A stretch of DNA of 55,626 bases, taken from a virus. The notes beneath the pieces are model-generated. The model worked only from the letters and a program-made list of their open reading frames with translations. It searched no databases and had not been told where the DNA came from. Location of the stretch: positions 1-55,626 of IMG/VR virus record IMGVR_UViG_3300021495_000006; one strand, written 5' to 3'. Positions 29,520-37,549 of the stretch are shown piece by piece. A program made the position numbers and the translations under genes. Each line of letters opens with the position of its first letter. Positions within the stretch are counted from its first letter, which is position 1.

Positions 29520-30128
29520 TTAGTAGTACTCCAGCGTGATACCCAAGTCGAAGTTGCCCTTGGCTCCTGCACTCTCTGGGGAAGCAGAAATGCCGATATA
29601 CCAATGATGGTGCGTGGTGGCCGAGCTATATGCCTGTAGCTCCAACCGGTCACTGGCATTGTTGCCCCCCACGTTGTCCGAATAGTCGTTGATTTTCTTC
29701 CACGTGGTGGCTCCAGTTTCAGTCTGGGTCTTGTAGAAGGCCCATACCTCCACACCTTCGGCAGGGCTGGCCGCCGTGGTGCCGTTGTAGGTGTAGAAGT
29801 AGACGTTTTGTGTGGCCACGTCCGAGGCGTGGTCGAATTCAATATGTATCGGCAGGTGACCTGTGTAAGGCGTGCCCGCCCCCATAGTCACCACGGAGCC
29901 GTCAAGAATGACCTTATTGGAGCCTTCCGAAGCAGCATACTTGGTGTTGTAAGGATGACTCGCCGTGCATACCTCGGAAACTCCATCGCCGGTGTCAATG
30001 TGAATGCTGTCTTGGAATGTCCCTGCCGTGATGGTGTCGCCATAGTTTGAGCCGAAGAAACCCAAGGTGTTGCTCCCTAAGTCATACGTGGTAGCAGATG
30101 CCTGAATGTGCCAAGTGAAATTCGCCAA
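29520..30128 (-). CDS. Beta-sandwich tail/appendage protein
   Basis: A 202-residue Thr-, Gly- and Asn-rich protein with alternating strands (QNVYFYTYNGTTAA) and no catalytic motif. It starts at TTG 30128 behind AGGAGGGAGGG. It is probably a virion decoration or fibre-base protein. Confidence 0.6.
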   Translation of the reverse strand: MANFTWHIQASATTYDLGSNTLGFFGSNYGDTITAGTFQDSIHIDTGDGVSEVCTASHPYNTKYAASEGSNKVILDGSVVTMGAGTPYTGHLPIHIEFDHASDVATQNVYFYTYNGTTAASPAEGVEVWAFYKTQTETGATTWKKINDYSDNVGGNNASDRLELQAYSSATTHHHWYIGISASPESAGAKGNFDLGITLEYY

Positions 30129-30140
30129 TTTCCCTCCCTC

Positions 30141-30824
30141 CTAACTGCGCGTCGCGCTTGTTATTCTATCCTGTGTATCCCGGCTCACCGTCCAAGTAAG
30201 GATGGTGTTACCGGTTGGATATTCTTCTGTGACTTTTGCCAGTAAATCGCCGCTGTAGGCGAAGGTCCGCTTGTGATAGTTGTTCCCCGCTATGTGTGTG
30301 GTGATCTCCGACACGCGGCCCTGGCCATCATAGCTAATCGAAGTAGTCCCCACTTGGGCCGTGGGATGTAGTTGCGCATCCCGACAGGGGAATATCCATG
30401 CCTGACATTCGGTAGTCCCTCCTACCGTTACCAGGCCAAAAGCCCCCGGCGGGGCAACGGCACCAGAGACAGGATGGGCCTTGCCCGCTGTGCTGGAGGT
30501 AATTAGCCAATCCCCCCGATTGGCTACACTGTCTACCTGCACTTTGGGGCATAGGCCGTTATAGCGAATCCAGCCCTGGTCGCCGTCGGCGATAGTTTGA
30601 GTGGCCGCCTCCCTAGGAGCGGCCACCACACCGCAAACCCCCAAGTCGCCCTCCGTGGTCGTGGTGGTGAAAGCATCATCCGCGCTGGTGTCCCACACCA
30701 CCACAGCACCCGTGGACAACGCCCCGCCGCTGTTATTGGTCAGCCAGTGGAACCGCGCCTCGTCCACATCATAGTGGTAAACAACTTGTGCTGTTTCTAC
30801 AAAGCCACTCTTGCCTTTAGCCAT
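30141..30824 (-). CDS. Tail protein with RHS-like C-terminal strands
   Basis: A 227-residue protein. The N-terminal domain is beta-rich (DEARFHWLTNNSGGALSTGA), like bacteriophage capsid-decoration or tail-spike heads. The last 70 residues contain SYDGQGRVSEI and RKxxAYSGDLLAKVTE-like hairpins that resemble RHS repeats, suggesting a small beta-helix or shell. ATG 30824 is chosen; a GTG at 30830 overlaps the previous stop. Confidence 0.55.
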   Translation of the reverse strand: MAKGKSGFVETAQVVYHYDVDEARFHWLTNNSGGALSTGAVVVWDTSADDAFTTTTTEGDLGVCGVVAAPREAATQTIADGDQGWIRYNGLCPKVQVDSVANRGDWLITSSTAGKAHPVSGAVAPPGAFGLVTVGGTTECQAWIFPCRDAQLHPTAQVGTTSISYDGQGRVSEITTHIAGNNYHKRTFAYSGDLLAKVTEEYPTGNTILTWTVSRDTQDRITSATRS

Positions 30825-30826
30825 AA

Positions 30827-31333
30827 TCACATATATTGCATCAACTCATAAGCCGAAACGTCATATCGCGGGTCGGGAGCCTGCGTCGTGATAGCATGTT
30901 TCTCCTCTATCTGACAATAATACAATGGGACGGCCAATAGCTGATCTCTCCACATCTCTATCATCCGCAGTTGCATGATGGGCTCCTGTCCCCTTGGCCC
31001 CCTGTGGGCAATATGCGTAGCAATGCGCTCGATGTAAACCCAATGCTTATTGCCATGCTGGTCATAGTAGAAGGCCGGTTCGATGTCTTCGCCGACGTTG
31101 TATAAGAATTCCGCTTGCTCCCGCCAGCCCGTGGGTGTACCCCAATCTTCGGGCTTGGCTTCCATGAACGTCAGCTCCGCAATGTCGCCTTCGCCCGGCC
31201 CTTTATGGGGCGATTCATACCGCACCCGCGCCAAGTAGACGACATGCGTCGCTGCGCCATCGGTGTATATCAGCGGTAAATTGTCCTCGGTGCAAGCCTT
31301 AAGAAAGTCAACTTGCTCTTTTACAGTCGTCAT
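30827..31333 (-). CDS. Duplicated-domain tail-region protein (paralogue)
   Basis: A 168-residue protein with a twofold repeat like the gene at 24455-24952: KEQVDFLKACTEDNLPLIYT and REQAEFLYNVGEDIEPAFYY begin the two units, ending in ELTFMEA and QLRMIEMW. The two genes lie 6 kb apart in the same tail module, so the family has duplicated within this genome. Its start overlaps the upstream stop (ATGA). Confidence 0.65.
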   Translation of the reverse strand: MTTVKEQVDFLKACTEDNLPLIYTDGAATHVVYLARVRYESPHKGPGEGDIAELTFMEAKPEDWGTPTGWREQAEFLYNVGEDIEPAFYYDQHGNKHWVYIERIATHIAHRGPRGQEPIMQLRMIEMWRDQLLAVPLYYCQIEEKHAITTQAPDPRYDVSAYELMQYM

Positions 31334-32886
31334 GATAGCGGTATCGGCTCACCAAGCCGAATGTTCACGACATAAGCATAGACAGCGCTCGGCCTTGGCA
31401 GCCACATACAGGTGAAGTGTCTGAGCATAGGCGTCAGCGAAGGCGTCGCCGTGGAGAGCACTAGCTTAAACTGGATGTCACTCTGTACCTCCAAAGCTCC
31501 TGCTAAGGGAGCCAGCGATAACTCCTCCTGTGGGCTGGATGTTACATCACCCACTTCCGTCCAGCTTGTCTCCCCGTCCTTGCGGTAGTAGATGGTTATC
31601 TTCTGAGCACTCGAACAGTCCCGCGTGTGCAGGATGACGCTCTTCACGGCCTTGGGCGTTTGCGGCATGTTGCCGTCAAAGCGGGGTGTGATGATATGCC
31701 CTGAACTCCCAAAGGTGGGATAGGGCATGTCGCTCATGCTCACCAGTTGCCTATAACGCGTATCACCGTCGTTGATAATCAGCCAATCCAACTCTGGACT
31801 GTATCCCAAGCCGTGGAAAGGCCTCCCCGAAGCCCCTTTCCAAATGGGATGCCAACCCACACCTGTATAGGCCAGCACACAGGGATAGTCGTTTTCGGCC
31901 AAGTCGAACCCCACATAGAGCGCCGATGGCGAAGCCACAAACGCCTTTGGGATGCCGTAACCGTAGCTCTCTTTGGTCAAGTCCCCATACATCTCTGGCG
32001 TGATGTCCACAATGGCCGTCTCGCTGAACTTGTAAATCCGCCGCAGGATGTTGAAATAGAGATAACCTTCCCATTCGGCCATTTGGGCAAAGTTGCCGCT
32101 CCACAGCCGATTGCGGCAGTCAATCATCTGCACGACATCGCTGCCATCGTAATAGTAAAGGCCATCCTCTTTGCCGATGTAGAGCTTCTGTGCAAACGGG
32201 TGCATACTGGTGATGGTCGTGGACGAATCGCCCACAGCAATGGCAGAGCTCCAGGTTGACCCCGCCGTCTCTGTGTAGAATATCTCGTGGCCTTTAGAGC
32301 CCCACAACTTTTCATCCCATACAGCCCAATGTGAGCGCGGCACAGTCACGTCAAACCACGACCCCGCAGTGTTGCATTTCCATGCACTAGTGCTATCGCC
32401 ATAGGCGACGAATAATTCATCGCCCCAGACTATCAGGTCGGTCGGTGCCACATTGCCACTTGACCCCGACCAACCAACACCATCCTCATACCAGCGCAAC
32501 TGCCCCGTCCCGACAGTGCGCATGTAAATCTTACCGGCAAAGTCCACCGGTTGCGCAGCGGCAATGTCTGGGTCGGTCACCGTCACAGCCGTCGCCAACA
32601 TCACTCGGCCGTCAATCCGCGTCTCAACCCCCTCGGCCTCATAAAAGCGCGTCTTCTCTGAGCTATCCCATATCTCCTGGCCTAAGCCACCCGACCAGTC
32701 GGATTGAGTCCATGGGCGCCATACCCCGCTGCTATATTGCGGTTCACCTGTGGTGCTGATCACAGGGGCCCAATCGTTCACACGTTCTTTTCGATCGCTA
32801 CCCTTAACGATCATAAAACCGAGTCGCTCGCCGTTGGCTCTCTCAATGGCTATATCATAGAGCTGCCCATCCACCCACACGCCCAT
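31330..32886 (-). CDS. Large tail protein, beta-propeller-like
   Basis: A 518-residue protein with repeated W- and Y-rich blades (VWGDELFVAYGDS, MAEWEGYLYFNILRR, YVGFDLAENDYP) typical of a beta-propeller or tail tube/nozzle component. No enzymatic motif is visible. ATG 32886 follows AGGTAGC. It lies just left of the plus-strand homing endonuclease and its promoter, in a long tail operon. A podovirus nozzle or stopper role is plausible from size and position. Confidence 0.6.
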   Translation of the reverse strand: MGVWVDGQLYDIAIERANGERLGFMIVKGSDRKERVNDWAPVISTTGEPQYSSGVWRPWTQSDWSGGLGQEIWDSSEKTRFYEAEGVETRIDGRVMLATAVTVTDPDIAAAQPVDFAGKIYMRTVGTGQLRWYEDGVGWSGSSGNVAPTDLIVWGDELFVAYGDSTSAWKCNTAGSWFDVTVPRSHWAVWDEKLWGSKGHEIFYTETAGSTWSSAIAVGDSSTTITSMHPFAQKLYIGKEDGLYYYDGSDVVQMIDCRNRLWSGNFAQMAEWEGYLYFNILRRIYKFSETAIVDITPEMYGDLTKESYGYGIPKAFVASPSALYVGFDLAENDYPCVLAYTGVGWHPIWKGASGRPFHGLGYSPELDWLIINDGDTRYRQLVSMSDMPYPTFGSSGHIITPRFDGNMPQTPKAVKSVILHTRDCSSAQKITIYYRKDGETSWTEVGDVTSSPQEELSLAPLAGALEVQSDIQFKLVLSTATPSLTPMLRHFTCMWLPRPSAVYAYVVNIRLGEPIPLS

Positions 32887-32902
32887 ATTCAGCTACCTCG
32901 AC

Positions 32903-32931
32903 TTGACATTTAGTTGATTATGTGATACAAT
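32903..32931 (+). promoter_or_regulatory. Promoter of the homing endonuclease
   Basis: TTGACA (32903-32908), 17 bases, TACAAT (32926-32931). It is followed by AAAGGAGG and the TTG start at 32955. It drives the endonuclease against the direction of the surrounding operon. Confidence 0.85.
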
Positions 32932-32954
32932 CATAGAGAAAGGAGGTTGCTATC

Positions 32955-33893
32955 TTGAGACGTAATCCATTAGACAAAGAATTATTGCAAAAGCTTTACC
33001 ACGAACAAGGTTTAACTCAGCAAGCCATTGCCAATCGCTTAGGCGTAAGCCCCTCGCATATCTCGCGTGAAATGAAGCGGCTTGGTATACCCATACGCAC
33101 TCCCTCTGAGTATCATAACCGATACCCCAAATATGATTTTGATGGCACAGACATGGATAAGGCTTACTTGATTGGTTTCCGCACTGGCGATTGGTATGTC
33201 AGGCAAGCCGCCGGTGGCACTAACTTTTGCATATCAGTCTGTAGCAACAAGCCAGCCCAACTCCAACACTTCTATGCCTGCTTCGCTGATTATGGACATA
33301 TCGCAGTCACACAGAACGTAGGGCCACGCCACGATGAAACACGACTACGAGCCTATCTCAATGCTTCTTGGGATTTCCTAGTGCCCAATCCCCACGCTAT
33401 CCCCGATTGGATATTGGCCGACGATGACTTATTCTTATCCTTTTGGGCGGGCTATACCGATGCTGATGGCACTATCGGCTATCGGACTTTTATATACAGA
33501 GGCGTTCCTAAAGTCTCGAAATGGGCACAGTGGAACACCAAGAAAGATAAACAACTACTCCAACAAGGCCGTCAGCGCTTGCATGAAATGGGCTTCCGCC
33601 CTTCCAATATCATGAGCGCGAAACGCCAACCCGATACGCGCCACTTTGGCATCTACAATTACACAGGCCTATACAAGTTTCTTACCGCTATCTTGCCTCT
33701 TCTCCGCCATGCCGACCGCCGCGCACAGGCTATCAAAACGCTAGAATTTGTCAAAGAGCACTATATTCCGCCCGATGCTTCGGGGCAGTATCCTTGCCCC
33801 TATTGCGACTTTGTAGGTACGTCGCCGGGCTCATTACAGGTACATTTATCCCGCTGGTGCCAATACAAGCCTACTCCCACCTCAGAGCAATAG
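32955..33893 (+). CDS. Free-standing LAGLIDADG homing endonuclease with HTH and zinc finger
   Basis: A 312-residue protein. Residues about 10-45 are a helix-turn-helix (LTQQAIANRLGVSPSHISRE). Two LAGLIDADG helices follow at about 70-80 (AYLIGFRTGDW) and 163-172 (FWAGYTDADG), so one chain folds as a pseudo-dimer. Near residue 285 is a C2H2 finger (CPYCDF...HLSRWC). The second helix ends in the catalytic acid; in the first it is changed to GDW, which still offers an Asp. It is not inside an intron. TTG 32955 has a strong site. The extra DNA-binding domains probably set target specificity. Confidence 0.85.
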   Translation: MRRNPLDKELLQKLYHEQGLTQQAIANRLGVSPSHISREMKRLGIPIRTPSEYHNRYPKYDFDGTDMDKAYLIGFRTGDWYVRQAAGGTNFCISVCSNKPAQLQHFYACFADYGHIAVTQNVGPRHDETRLRAYLNASWDFLVPNPHAIPDWILADDDLFLSFWAGYTDADGTIGYRTFIYRGVPKVSKWAQWNTKKDKQLLQQGRQRLHEMGFRPSNIMSAKRQPDTRHFGIYNYTGLYKFLTAILPLLRHADRRAQAIKTLEFVKEHYIPPDASGQYPCPYCDFVGTSPGSLQVHLSRWCQYKPTPTSEQ

Positions 33894-34479
33894 TGTCGGC
33901 CAATGGCAATGTCTGATGCTTGACTCGCTCACGCTCGGCCTGCTCGAAGAAGTCCGGCGCCTTCTGCCGGAATATCTGCACATCAGTATGGTGTCCTTGA
34001 AGACACTCCATATTTGCAAGTTCCCACAAGGCCCTCGGTAACAAAAACGCCTCCGGCACTTCCGTCTCATCCGAATCGCCGCTTAGCTCAGGATATTGTT
34101 GGTTGTAGTACACCTGGACGATGTAGCCGTCCCGGTTGTCCACAAAGGTCTTATCGAAACAGAGCTCCCAAGTGTCGCCCTCGCGTCGCTTGTACACGCT
34201 GCCACGCAACTGGCGATATACGGGCGTGGCGGTAGCGGAGGTAGCACACCACACCTGCTGCGGCCCCCAAGGAGCGCGGGTCAACGCCGTCAATGTGTAG
34301 ATATAGCTCCCTTCGGCGAGCGTGAACGAAGTCACGGCCACCGTCTTGATGTCTGGCCATGCAGCTTGGATTGCCAGGTTGATAGCGAGGTTCTTCTGCG
34401 CAGCCGTCCAGATATTGTTGCTATTATCGCCCGTAAACGTGTTGATGTCATCACGCAACGCGCTAAGAGTCTTTGCCAT
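33871..34479 (-). CDS. Head-tail adaptor or tail completion protein
   Basis: A 202-residue protein. The first 70 residues are helical, followed by beta strands (IYTLTALTRAPWGPQQVW) and a helical C-terminus rich in Arg and Gln. The arrangement recalls connector or completion proteins of podo- and siphoviruses. The 3' end overlaps the plus-strand endonuclease end by 23 bases, a sign that the endonuclease inserted between two phage genes. Confidence 0.55.
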   Translation of the reverse strand: MAKTLSALRDDINTFTGDNSNNIWTAAQKNLAINLAIQAAWPDIKTVAVTSFTLAEGSYIYTLTALTRAPWGPQQVWCATSATATPVYRQLRGSVYKRREGDTWELCFDKTFVDNRDGYIVQVYYNQQYPELSGDSDETEVPEAFLLPRALWELANMECLQGHHTDVQIFRQKAPDFFEQAERERVKHQTLPLADTIALRWE

Positions 34480-34594
34480 AATAGCGTCCCCAACTAATCT
34501 CCAGATATGTAGTGCTGAAATCCATCAAGCGGTAAAATCCAATTTCTATCCCCAACCAGTATCCGCCGAAGCGAATCCGCCACACCTTTTTCAT
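34463..34594 (-). CDS. 43-residue protein, unknown
   Basis: An ATG at 34594 overlaps the glycosyltransferase stop (ATGA) with GGAGAAAAAAGC upstream. The product MKKVWRIRFGGYWLGIEIGF is aromatic and basic. It overlaps the start of the adaptor gene. Support is the start signal and the otherwise empty space. Confidence 0.5.
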   Translation of the reverse strand: MKKVWRIRFGGYWLGIEIGFYRLMDFSTTYLEISWGRYYGKDS

Positions 34595-35703
34595 GCTTTT
34601 TTCTCCGCCAATTTCTCCCGGATGAACGCATCCCAACGCCGCACCACCCTCTCCCAGCTATAAGTCGGGGCTAGCTTTAGCCCCTTCCGGCTGTATTCCT
34701 TCCACAGTTTCTCGTCACGCAAAAACTGCACAATGGTGGCTACCCATTCATCATCATTGATGGGGCGAGGCAACATCGCCGCCGCTTGGCTCCATAGCTC
34801 TGGCAGGCAATCGGCATCGCTGATGATGGCAGGTGTGCCCGCCGCCAGGCATTCTAAAATCGTGATACAGAACCCCTCCGAGGGGATGGGCGGGTCGCAG
34901 GGATAAACTAGCAATTGCGCCTGCATTTGCTCCCTAGCCAAAGTTTTCTGTCCCACTCCGCCCCTAAAGGTAACGCCTGGCTGATTTAAGCGTGTCTTAA
35001 TAAACCACATGTTTTGGGCGGCATAATCCATCGCCCATTTCCGGCCCTCGAAGTTCTTTTCAAATTCATAGAAGATATGGAGCGTGGCTTCTGGCACCTG
35101 CTCCCGTATCCTAGGCCACATCCGTAGTAAATGATGCAATCCCCTATCCGGCGAGCTGCACCATACTATTCGCCCCGGTATACGCTTCTCCCGCTTGGCA
35201 TACCGCGCTAAGTCCACGCCGTTGGGCATGATATAACAACGTTCTGGGAGGATGTGCTCGTTGTATTGGCAAATGCGCCCCTTATGCCATTCGGACTTCG
35301 GCGTATACCAATCAATCTCATGCTGTGGCTTGACCTTGGGATGATTACACTGTAATTCCAGAATCTTGAGATGGGCGCAAGGATGATAGTCGAATATGTC
35401 GGCCCCATCCCAACTTATAAACACATCGTAGCATTCGTGTGGGTTGTATTGCTTGGCACTCACCCACTTCACGCCGTCGTATACGCCCGGTTTGTCCACG
35501 TGACTGTAGAATACGGTGACATTGTATCCCAGCCGCGCCAGGCCCCTGGAGACGTATATCATCGCCGTCTCCGCGCCGCCGAGCATCCTATCCTCATTGA
35601 GAATCTCCGGCGTGAAGGCTCCCCAATAGCCCAATTGCCCGCCCCAAATGGCGAGCTTAATACCCAATTCCGGCTTCTTTGAGGATTTTTTGCCGCGCCT
35701 CAT
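34591..35703 (-). CDS. GT4-type glycosyltransferase
   Basis: A 370-residue GT-B fold enzyme. The N-terminal domain has GGAETAMIYVSRGLARLGYN; the C-terminal donor domain has VWCSSPDRGLHHLL and SEGFCITILECLAAGTPAI, whose Glu is the family's donor-binding residue. It shares SSPDRGL and the ECLAAG/EAMAAG region with the second half of the 40.8 kb glycosyltransferase. Together with the methyltransferase and radical SAM enzyme it probably builds or modifies glycan on the virion or host surface. ATG 35703 follows AAAGGAGC. Confidence 0.85.
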   Translation of the reverse strand: MRRGKKSSKKPELGIKLAIWGGQLGYWGAFTPEILNEDRMLGGAETAMIYVSRGLARLGYNVTVFYSHVDKPGVYDGVKWVSAKQYNPHECYDVFISWDGADIFDYHPCAHLKILELQCNHPKVKPQHEIDWYTPKSEWHKGRICQYNEHILPERCYIMPNGVDLARYAKREKRIPGRIVWCSSPDRGLHHLLRMWPRIREQVPEATLHIFYEFEKNFEGRKWAMDYAAQNMWFIKTRLNQPGVTFRGGVGQKTLAREQMQAQLLVYPCDPPIPSEGFCITILECLAAGTPAIISDADCLPELWSQAAAMLPRPINDDEWVATIVQFLRDEKLWKEYSRKGLKLAPTYSWERVVRRWDAFIREKLAEKKA

Positions 35704-36853
35704 ATAGCTCCTTTCTCGTGATCCCCGATGTCCATGTCAAGGGCTTAAAGGCATCGGGATGGGTCTTGTAAATGCACTCTGTAAAGTCCTTGTATTGGAA
35801 GTGGATATCATACTCCTCTGGATGTAAGGTGATAGGCGTCTTGGGATAAGGCACATAAAACACCAAATCCATCTTGTCGGGGCGGTTCTCCAATATCCAG
35901 CGCCGCGTCTCTTCGATTGTCTGCTTGTCTTCCCCCGGCAGGCCCAATATCAAGAAGCACTTGGCAGCAATGCCCACCTGCTTGCACCATTGGACGACCT
36001 GCGTGTTTTGTTCCACAGTCGTCCCCTTGTTGATAATATCCAGAATCTTCTGGCTACCACTCTCAATGCCGATGCCGACCTCTACACAGCCCGCTTCCCT
36101 CATTGCCTTCAACATCGGCAAGTCCACCGTGTCCGCCCGGATGAAGCAGCGCCAATAAAGGCCTAAAGGCTTCAGGAGTTCACAAATGCGATATAGCCGC
36201 TTCTTGTTCAGCGTAAAAGTATCATCGAAGAACATCACGGCGCGGTAGCCCATATCATATAATCGGGCAACCTCTTCGTAGACGTTTTCGGCGCTGCGTT
36301 GGACACAGCGGTGGCCCCAGATTGCCGCGCAGCAAAAGCCGCAGTGGAACGGGCATCCCCGGCTGGTGAACATGGTGGTGGCATCGCGTCCCCCAACATC
36401 GAAATGATACCGATGGGCCTGGCTGCGATTGGGGAATGGTATATCGTCAATGTGCATCAAGCTCTGTCTTGTCCCTATGCGAGGCGTCTTAATGATGCGG
36501 CAATGTGTGTCTGCAAGCACAGCATTGATCCATTCCTCGCCCTCGCCCACCACAACCGTGTCGTAGCCCCACTCCAACATCTGTTCTGGAAAGAGCGTGG
36601 CATGAGGGCCGCCCACTATCTTGCGGCCATCCAGTAGCTTCGCCAGCTTTTTAATCTCCCCGGCCTGCGGCGTTGTTCCACTCACCAGGTAGGCATCAAA
36701 GCCCGTTGGAATTGGGTCGGCGTTGAGGTCGAAGTACTCCACTTCATGCCCCGCCCGCTCTAAGACGCTCCACAGATACCACAGGCCAAGCGGCGGGTGG
36801 ACGAAAGGGTCAATGAGAAAGGGCGTTGCGGGCCACACCAATGCGACCTTCAA
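35657..36853 (-). CDS. B12-binding radical SAM enzyme
   Basis: A 398-residue protein. The N-terminal Rossmann-like domain (residues 1-120, with LVSGTTPQAGEIKKLAKLL and GGPHATLFPEQMLEWGYD) has the look of a cobalamin-binding domain. The radical SAM core has C167-x3-C171-x2-C174 (RGCPFHCGFCC), the cluster-binding triad. Relatives methylate unactivated carbons or alter sugars and natural products. Within this cluster a glycan- or lipid-modifying role is likely. It starts at TTG 36853 behind GGAGGAAATCA, an unusual start. It overlaps the glycosyltransferase by 47 bases. Confidence 0.85.
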   Translation of the reverse strand: MKVALVWPATPFLIDPFVHPPLGLWYLWSVLERAGHEVEYFDLNADPIPTGFDAYLVSGTTPQAGEIKKLAKLLDGRKIVGGPHATLFPEQMLEWGYDTVVVGEGEEWINAVLADTHCRIIKTPRIGTRQSLMHIDDIPFPNRSQAHRYHFDVGGRDATTMFTSRGCPFHCGFCCAAIWGHRCVQRSAENVYEEVARLYDMGYRAVMFFDDTFTLNKKRLYRICELLKPLGLYWRCFIRADTVDLPMLKAMREAGCVEVGIGIESGSQKILDIINKGTTVEQNTQVVQWCKQVGIAAKCFLILGLPGEDKQTIEETRRWILENRPDKMDLVFYVPYPKTPITLHPEEYDIHFQYKDFTECIYKTHPDAFKPLTWTSGITRKELYEARQKILKEAGIGY

Positions 36854-36989
36854 TGATTTCCTCCGCTGCCTTATAGGCCTCTTCAGCGCGCCGCCACAAG
36901 ATCATGACGGAAACGACAAAGAGTATCGGCGTTAGCACCAACGCGCCAACGGTGGTAATGATAAAATGCTTGAGCAGTTCTCTAATCAC
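36810..36989 (-). CDS. Small membrane-anchored protein
   Basis: A 59-residue product with a transmembrane helix at about 9-30 (FIITTVGALVLTPILFVVSV) followed by a charged tail. Its GTG overlaps the methyltransferase stop (GTGA). It overlaps the start of the radical SAM gene. It might anchor the cluster's enzymes at the membrane. Confidence 0.5.
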   Translation of the reverse strand: MIRELLKHFIITTVGALVLTPILFVVSVMILWRRAEEAYKAAEEIIEGRIGVARNALSH

Positions 36990-37549
36990 TCCTTAATCGC
37001 CTCCACATAAAGCGATTGCTCTTGGTGGTAGTCCTGCGTTTCGGCCTGCATCACTGGTGAATGGCTTTCACCCGGTCGCATGGGCACAATCCGCTTGAAC
37101 CCAGCCATCTCTAGCGCCTGCTTCAAGCCATCCCAAGTATAGGCATGTTGGTGACCTGTATACTCTTCACGCCCCGAAAGCGCCCCGAACAATATGCAGG
37201 CCAGCTTATTGTCCTCGTTCAATTGCTGGTAGATGGGGGGCTGGCAATGGGCAAAGTCGCCCATCTCACGGCGCACCCATTTTTCCAGCAACAGCCCAAA
37301 GTCGGGAACAGCAAGCCGCATTACCGCCCCGCGCTTCATCACCCGATGGCATTCCCGTAAGAAACGCAAGGCCTCAATGATGTTCAAATGCTCCAAGAAA
37401 TGAGAGGCATAGATAAGGTCCACACTGTTGTCGGGATAGGGCAATCCCCAGCGCACATCCCGCAGGATGATGCCGGGCCCCGGCTCTTTATCTATGTTGT
37501 GCCACCCTGGGAAGGTGTAGGGCCCACAGCCAATGTTAAGCTTTATCAT
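36986..37549 (-). CDS. SAM-dependent methyltransferase (class I)
   Basis: A 187-residue protein. LNIGCGPYTFPGWHNID is the SAM-binding motif I and following loop, with LPYPDNSVDLIYASHFLEHL at motif IV. It belongs to the glycan/FkbM-like small-molecule methyltransferase style rather than to DNA methylases. It starts inside the glycosyltransferase end, so the two are translated together. ATG 37549 follows GGGAAG. Confidence 0.85.
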   Translation of the reverse strand: MIKLNIGCGPYTFPGWHNIDKEPGPGIILRDVRWGLPYPDNSVDLIYASHFLEHLNIIEALRFLRECHRVMKRGAVMRLAVPDFGLLLEKWVRREMGDFAHCQPPIYQQLNEDNKLACILFGALSGREEYTGHQHAYTWDGLKQALEMAGFKRIVPMRPGESHSPVMQAETQDYHQEQSLYVEAIKE

